Source of the DNA: Dyella sp. BiH032
GTDB lineage: Bacteria; Pseudomonadota; Gammaproteobacteria; Xanthomonadales; Rhodanobacteraceae
Assembly: GCF_031954525.1 (NCBI RefSeq)
Contig: NZ_CP134867.1
Location: 1,798,001 to 1,862,000, forward strand
Reading direction: 5' to 3'
Length of the DNA stretch: 64,000 nucleotides
In this document: positions 59,646 to 64,000 of the stretch, piece by piece
How the letters are laid out: the number at the start of each line of letters is the position of its first letter
Numbering within the stretch: the first letter of the stretch is position 1
Program-made: the position numbers and the translations under genes
The notes under the pieces: model-generated
What the model was told of the DNA's origin: nothing
What the model saw: only the letters and a program-made list of their open reading frames with translations
The model's database searches: none

Positions 59646-60680
59646 TCAGAGCCAGGAGCAGACGACCTTGCCGCACTGGCCGGCATCCATCAGCTCGAAG
59701 CCCTTCTGGAAGTCGTCGATGTGGATCTGGTGCGTGAGCACCTTCTGCAGCGGGAAGCCGGTGAGCACCATCTGGGTCATCTTGTACCAGGTCTCGTACA
59801 TGCGGCGGCCGTAGATGCCCTGCAGGGTGAGACCCTTGAAGATCACCTTGTCCCAGTCGATGCCCGCGCCCTTGGGCAGGATGCCGAGCAGGGCGATCTT
59901 GCCGCCGTGGTACATGCAGTCGAGCATGTCGTTGAAGGCGCGCGGGTTGCCGCTCATCTCCAGGCCCACATCGAAGCCTTCGATGTGCAGGTCCTTCACC
60001 ACCTCGCGCAACGGCTGGTTGGCGACGTTCACCACGCGCGTGGCGCCCATGTCGGCGGCGAGCTTGAGGCGGTAGTCGTTGACGTCGGTCACCACCACGT
60101 TGCGTGCGCCCACGTGCTTGGCGATGCCCGCGGCGATGATGCCGATCGGGCCGGCGCCGGTGATCAGCACGTCCTCGCCGATCAGGTCGAACTCCAGCGC
60201 GCAGTGCGCGGCGTTGCCGTAAGGGTCGAAGAACGCGGCCAGTTCGGACGGGATCTGGTCGGGAATCGGCCACAGGTTGGAGGCCGGCATGGTCATGTAT
60301 TCGGCGAACGCGCCGTTGCGGTTCACGCCGATGCCCACCGTATTCGGGCACAGGTGCTGGCGCCCGGCGCGGCAGTTGCGGCAATGGCCGCACACGATGT
60401 GCCCCTCGGCCGAGACGCGGTCGCCGATCTTGTAGCCGGTCACGCCCGGGCCTATCTCCACGATGCGGCCGACGAACTCGTGGCCGATGGTGAGCCCCGG
60501 CTTGATGACCCGCTGGCTCCACTCGTCCCACTTGTAGATGTGCAGGTCCGTGCCGCAGATGGCGGTCTTCTCCATCTTGATCAGCACCTCGTTGGGGCCG
60601 ACCTCCGGCACCGGCACTTCTTCCATCCAGATGCCCTGCTCGGGCTTGCGCTTGACCAGGGCTTTCATCGTCTGAGGCAT
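59646..60680 (-). CDS. tdh: L-threonine 3-dehydrogenase
   Basis: A 344-residue zinc-dependent medium-chain dehydrogenase closely resembling E. coli Tdh. Catalytic zinc ligands are in [17 protein letters not shown] and GHEFVG. The structural zinc site has four Cys in [15 protein letters not shown], and the NAD site is [20 protein letters not shown]. It oxidises threonine to 2-amino-3-oxobutyrate, the substrate of Kbl encoded 5.6 kb downstream. Start at 60680 (MPQTMKAL); MKALVKR at 60668 matches the E. coli start. The long upstream frame is antisense to the peptidase gene. Confidence 0.96.
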   Translation of the reverse strand: MPQTMKALVKRKPEQGIWMEEVPVPEVGPNEVLIKMEKTAICGTDLHIYKWDEWSQRVIKPGLTIGHEFVGRIVEIGPGVTGYKIGDRVSAEGHIVCGHCRNCRAGRQHLCPNTVGIGVNRNGAFAEYMTMPASNLWPIPDQIPSELAAFFDPYGNAAHCALEFDLIGEDVLITGAGPIGIIAAGIAKHVGARNVVVTDVNDYRLKLAADMGATRVVNVANQPLREVVKDLHIEGFDVGLEMSGNPRAFNDMLDCMYHGGKIALLGILPKGAGIDWDKVIFKGLTLQGIYGRRMYETWYKMTQMVLTGFPLQKVLTHQIHIDDFQKGFELMDAGQCGKVVCSWL

Positions 60681-60836
60681 GGGGAATCCATCGGCTGGCC
60701 CGCAAGGCGGGCGGGGAAAGCGGCGATTATAAAGTGCGTGTGCCGGACCCCGTCTTCGTGCACTGCAACGTTGCCGGGGCCGGCGCTTCCGTCTATGTTC
60801 GCAAGTTTGTGCGACCGTCCATAAGGGGCAACCAGA

Positions 60837-62996
60837 ATGCGTAGGAAGACGATGGGCCTGGCCGCGGCCATGGCGATGGGGCTGGCGCCCGCGGCGCAGG
60901 CGGACGAAGGCATGTGGATGCCCTCTCAGCTGCCTTCCATCGCCAAATCGCTGCGTGCGGCCGGCTACCAGGGCAATCCGGCCGACCTGGCGGACCTCAC
61001 CAAGCCGCCGCTCAGCGCAGTGGTCAAGGTGGGCGGCGCCACCGGCGCCTTCGTCAGCGGCGACGGCCTGGTGCTGACCAATCACCACGTGGCCTTCGGC
61101 GTCATCCAGTACAACAGCAACCCGCAGCGCGACCTGATCCAGAACGGCTTCGTCGCCGACGACCGCGCGCAGGAGCTGCCGGCCAACCCCGATTTCCGCC
61201 TGCGCGTGACTACCGGTTTCGACAAGGTCACCGACAAGGTGCTGGCCCAGGCCAAGGGCAAGACCGGCCGGGCCTACTACGACGCGGTGGATGCCGCCGG
61301 CAAGGCGCTGGTGGCCGAATGCGAGCGCGAGGCGGGTTACCGCTGCAGCGTGGTCAACATGTTCTACGGACGCGACTTCTATCTGGTGAAGCAGCTGGAG
61401 ATCCGCGACGTGCGCCTGGTCTACGCACCGCCGCGCGCCATCGGCAACTATGGCGACGAAGTGGACAACTTCGTGTGGCCGCGCCACAGCGGCGACTTCA
61501 CCGTGCTGCGCGCCTACGTGGGGCCGGACGGCAAGCCGGCCGATTATGCGAAGGACAACCAGCCGTACCACCCGCCGGCGCATCTGCAGATCGCCACCGA
61601 AGGCGTGAACGAGGGCGATTTCGTCATGCTCGCCGGCTATCCCGGCATCACCTATCGCCATCGCACCGCGGCCGAGTTTGCCGACCAGGTGCAGTGGCGC
61701 CTGCCCAAGTCGGTGGAAGTGATGAAGCAGCTGCAGGGCGTGATCGAAGATGCCGGCAAGGCCGACAAGCAGTCGGCCATCCGCTATGCCTCGCAGCTGC
61801 AGTCGCTGAAGAACGGCATCAAGCGCTTCAGCGGCGAGCTGGACGGCTTGAAGCGCAGCGACGCCGTGACCGTGCGCCGTAAAGATGAAGACGCCATGTT
61901 GGCCTGGCTCGACCAGCAGGCCAACGCCAAGGCGCTGAAGCCGGAGATCGATGCCGCCGCCAGGCTCATTGCCGAAGGCAGCACCATCCGCGAGCGCGAC
62001 CTGCTGTTCGCGCTGATGCAATCGCAGACGCAGCTGATGCGCTCGGCCATCACGCTGCAGCGCCTGGCCCACGAACGTGTCAAGCCCGATGCCCAGCGCG
62101 AAAACGGCTATCAGCAGCGCGACGAGGACCTGACCGCGGGCATGCTCAAGCAGGTGCAGCGCCGTTTCGATCCCATAGTGGAAAAGCGCCTGCTGACGGC
62201 CTTGCTGGTTCGCTACCAGCAGCTACCCGATGCCCAGCGCGTTCCCGAGTTCGACACGGCCTTCGGCCGCAGTCCCGCCGAGCTGGCCGCCACGCTCGAC
62301 CGCGTCTACGACGCGACGCGGCTGGGCGACGAAGCCCGTCGCCTGTATTGGCTGAAGGCTCCGCCGGCTGAAGTGGCAGCCTCGGACGACGCGCTGCTGA
62401 AACTCGCCGGCCTGCTCCAGCCCGCGCTGCTGCGTATCGAAGACCAGCGCAAGGAGCGCGAGGGCGATCTACTGCGTCTGCGCCCCGCCTACATGCAGGC
62501 GCTGATTGCCTACCGCGAGCAACAGGGCAGGGCGGTCTATCCGGACGCCAACGCTACCTTGCGCGTGAGCTACGGCAAGGTCACGCCGCTGAAAGCGCGC
62601 GACGCGGTGACCTACTCGCCGCTGACCAGCACGGCCGGCATCGTCGAGAAGAACACCGGCGTGGAACCGTTCGACGCGCCCAAGCCGCTGCTGGACGCCA
62701 TCGCCAAGGGCGACTACGCCGGCTACCTGGACAAGCGTTCCGGCGTAATGCCGGTGGACTTCCTCAGTAATCTCGACACCACCGGCGGCAACTCCGGCTC
62801 GCCCGTGATGAACGCGCGCGGCCAGCTGGTGGGCCTGAACTTCGACAGCAACTGGGAGGCGGTGAGCGCGAGCTGGATGTTCGATCCGCGCTACAAGCGC
62901 GCCATCCACGTCGACATGCGCTATATGCGCTGGCTGATGGACAAGGTCTATCCGGCGCCGCACCTGCTGAAGGAACTGGGCGTACCGGCGAAGTAG
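60837..62996 (+). CDS. S46-family dipeptidyl-peptidase (DPP7/DPP11 type)
   Basis: A 719-residue periplasmic serine exopeptidase with a signal peptide ending AAQAD (about 23). The chymotrypsin-like triad is visible: His in [10 protein letters not shown] (about 83), Asp in [10 protein letters not shown] (about 223) and Ser in TGGNSGSP (about 655). A helical cap domain lies between. It cuts dipeptides from peptide N-termini. The S1-pocket position that is Gly in DPP7 and Arg in DPP11 appears to be Ser here (FDSNWE), arguing against acidic P1 specificity. It is divergent from tdh with 156 bp between. Confidence 0.93.
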   Translation: MRRKTMGLAAAMAMGLAPAAQADEGMWMPSQLPSIAKSLRAAGYQGNPADLADLTKPPLSAVVKVGGATGAFVSGDGLVLTNHHVAFGVIQYNSNPQRDLIQNGFVADDRAQELPANPDFRLRVTTGFDKVTDKVLAQAKGKTGRAYYDAVDAAGKALVAECEREAGYRCSVVNMFYGRDFYLVKQLEIRDVRLVYAPPRAIGNYGDEVDNFVWPRHSGDFTVLRAYVGPDGKPADYAKDNQPYHPPAHLQIATEGVNEGDFVMLAGYPGITYRHRTAAEFADQVQWRLPKSVEVMKQLQGVIEDAGKADKQSAIRYASQLQSLKNGIKRFSGELDGLKRSDAVTVRRKDEDAMLAWLDQQANAKALKPEIDAAARLIAEGSTIRERDLLFALMQSQTQLMRSAITLQRLAHERVKPDAQRENGYQQRDEDLTAGMLKQVQRRFDPIVEKRLLTALLVRYQQLPDAQRVPEFDTAFGRSPAELAATLDRVYDATRLGDEARRLYWLKAPPAEVAASDDALLKLAGLLQPALLRIEDQRKEREGDLLRLRPAYMQALIAYREQQGRAVYPDANATLRVSYGKVTPLKARDAVTYSPLTSTAGIVEKNTGVEPFDAPKPLLDAIAKGDYAGYLDKRSGVMPVDFLSNLDTTGGNSGSPVMNARGQLVGLNFDSNWEAVSASWMFDPRYKRAIHVDMRYMRWLMDKVYPAPHLLKELGVPAK

Positions 62997-63017
62997 GCAT
63001 CGCCGTCCTTCCTGCAC

Positions 63018-63047
63018 GAACGGGCCCGCATGGGCCCGTTCTTCTTC
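63018..63047 (+). terminator. intrinsic terminator after the S46 peptidase
   Basis: GAACGGGCCC (63018-63027) pairs with GGGCCCGTTC (63032-63041) around GCAT and is followed by TTCTTC. Confidence 0.75.
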
Positions 63048-63172
63048 GTGGCGCCCATCGCGTTTGCCGCGCAGAGCCACCGGACGGCCCGGCGCGTTCA
63101 CATCCGCTTGATGGCGCGCGCGCTGCACTCGCCCCGGCTTCGTGGGAGGCCAACCATCCAAGGGGGCTTTGC

Positions 63173-63928
63173 ATGAACAGGAAACAGAACGCGTGCTGCG
63201 GCCACGAGGCCGACGGGCGCCGCCGGAGCGTGCTCAAATCCGCCCTGGGCGCCGTGGCCCTCGGTGCGGCCGGGGGCTTTCCACTCGCCTGGGCGAACCT
63301 GGCCGAAGCGGCCGTGCTGACGCGCGAGCAGCGGGACAAGCTGTCGCCCGATGACGTCATCGCCATGCTCAAGCGCGGCAACGAGCGGTTCCGCACGGGC
63401 AAGATGGAGCGGCACGACTACCTGGCGCAGAAGCGCGCCAGCGCCAATGGCCAGTATCCGGCCGCGGTCGTTCTCGGCTGCATCGACTCGCGGGCGCCGG
63501 CGGAGATCATCCTCGACGCGGGCATCGGCGAGATGTTCATCGCCCGCGTGGCCGGAAACATCGCCAACGATGACCTGCTGGGCAGCCTCGAATTCGCCTG
63601 TGCCGTGTCCGGCGCCAAGCTCGTGCTGGTGATGGGGCATACCGCTTGCGGGGCCATCAAGGGGGCGATCGATCATGCCCAGCTCGGGCACCTCACCGGC
63701 GTGCTGGACAAGATCAAGCCCGCGGTCGACGCCACGGCCTTCGACGGCGCCCGTGACAGCGAAAACTATGCGTTCGTCGATGCGGTGGCCAAGACCAACG
63801 TGCTGCGCACGGTCGAGGGCATCCGCCGGGACAGCAGCGTGCTCGCCGGCCTGGAGAAGGACGGCAAGATCAAGATCGTGGGTTCGATGTACCACCTGGT
63901 CGGCGGACGGGTGGAGTTCTACGGCTGA
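63173..63928 (+). CDS. exported beta-class carbonic anhydrase
   Basis: A 251-residue protein with a Tat-type leader (DGRRRSVLKSALGAVALG, cleavage near WANLAEA). The beta-carbonic anhydrase core has zinc ligands and catalytic residues in VLGCIDSRAPAE (Cys, Asp/Arg pair) and VMGHTACGAIKG (His and Cys). It interconverts CO2 and bicarbonate, here most likely in the periplasm. Two early Cys (ACCGHE) precede the leader and are unusual. The 72 bp after it to the window end show no gene. Confidence 0.92.
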   Translation: MNRKQNACCGHEADGRRRSVLKSALGAVALGAAGGFPLAWANLAEAAVLTREQRDKLSPDDVIAMLKRGNERFRTGKMERHDYLAQKRASANGQYPAAVVLGCIDSRAPAEIILDAGIGEMFIARVAGNIANDDLLGSLEFACAVSGAKLVLVMGHTACGAIKGAIDHAQLGHLTGVLDKIKPAVDATAFDGARDSENYAFVDAVAKTNVLRTVEGIRRDSSVLAGLEKDGKIKIVGSMYHLVGGRVEFYG

Positions 63929-64000
63929 GTAGAGGGTCGGCGGGATCGAGGGACGGGCTCGTCCGGCGGATGAGCGGGAGCGGGGCGCCCGCGGGCGGGC

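Noticed and set aside
59646..62072. A long minus-strand frame fusing tdh with 460 extra codons
   Set aside because: The extra part is antisense of the S46 peptidase gene; tdh starts at 60680 or 60668 by family comparison.

Overview
The window is GC-rich (roughly two thirds G+C by eye), densely coded DNA of a Gram-negative gammaproteobacterium. The gene families (Oar-type TonB receptor, S46 dipeptidyl-peptidase, methylcitrate cycle with AcnD/PrpF, OmpA porins, REP-like intergenic palindromes) fit the Xanthomonadales/Lysobacterales, most likely Rhodanobacteraceae (Dyella, Luteibacter, Frateuria or Rhodanobacter-like). The genus is inferred, not proven. No rRNA, tRNA or CRISPR was seen.

Left part (1-24 kb): a glycan-utilisation locus. 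A DeoR repressor, an amidohydrolase and a class I aldolase (minus strand) diverge from an AgaS-like SIS isomerase and two PfkB kinases (plus strand, overlapping stops and starts). Next come an exported clan GH-D-like glycosidase, a GH79-like glucuronidase, an Oar-like TonB receptor, a purple-acid-phosphatase-like metallophosphoesterase, a GH89 alpha-N-acetylglucosaminidase and a GH35 beta-galactosidase. Together they suggest outer-membrane uptake and stepwise exo-cleavage of an amino-sugar and uronate containing glycan. The sugar then passes through a tagatose-6-phosphate-type route. Embedded here is an unrecognised Pro/Ser/Thr-rich protein with NLS-like and PCNA-box-like motifs. A TpsB-type transporter is paired with a glycine-rich repeat lipoprotein.

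Middle (24-47 kb): the methylcitrate cycle is complete but scattered on one strand: prpE, then prpB-prpC, then acnD-prpF-prpD. Between these blocks lie an IS30 element, ahpC-ahpF, a DAACS symporter, a secreted Cys-rich protein, a five-gene Fap-like functional-amyloid export cluster, a GST, and a TerC-family gene behind a yybP-ykoY (Mn2+) riboswitch.

Right part (47-64 kb): a tandem duplication of an OmpA gene with its promoter and terminator, an RsuA-family pseudouridine synthase, a LysR regulator diverging from a small secreted protein, kbl and tdh (threonine catabolism) separated by a second IS30 copy and a giant DUF748 protein, an S46 peptidase and an exported beta-carbonic anhydrase.

Three copies of a multi-hairpin intergenic repeat lie at 1-300, 26.5-28.0 kb and 54.2-55.7 kb. 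Two of them carry the same 1118-bp IS30 element at the same internal nucleotide. The strongest candidates for something new are the Fap-like cluster (36078-40133) and the effector-like protein (16879-18483).
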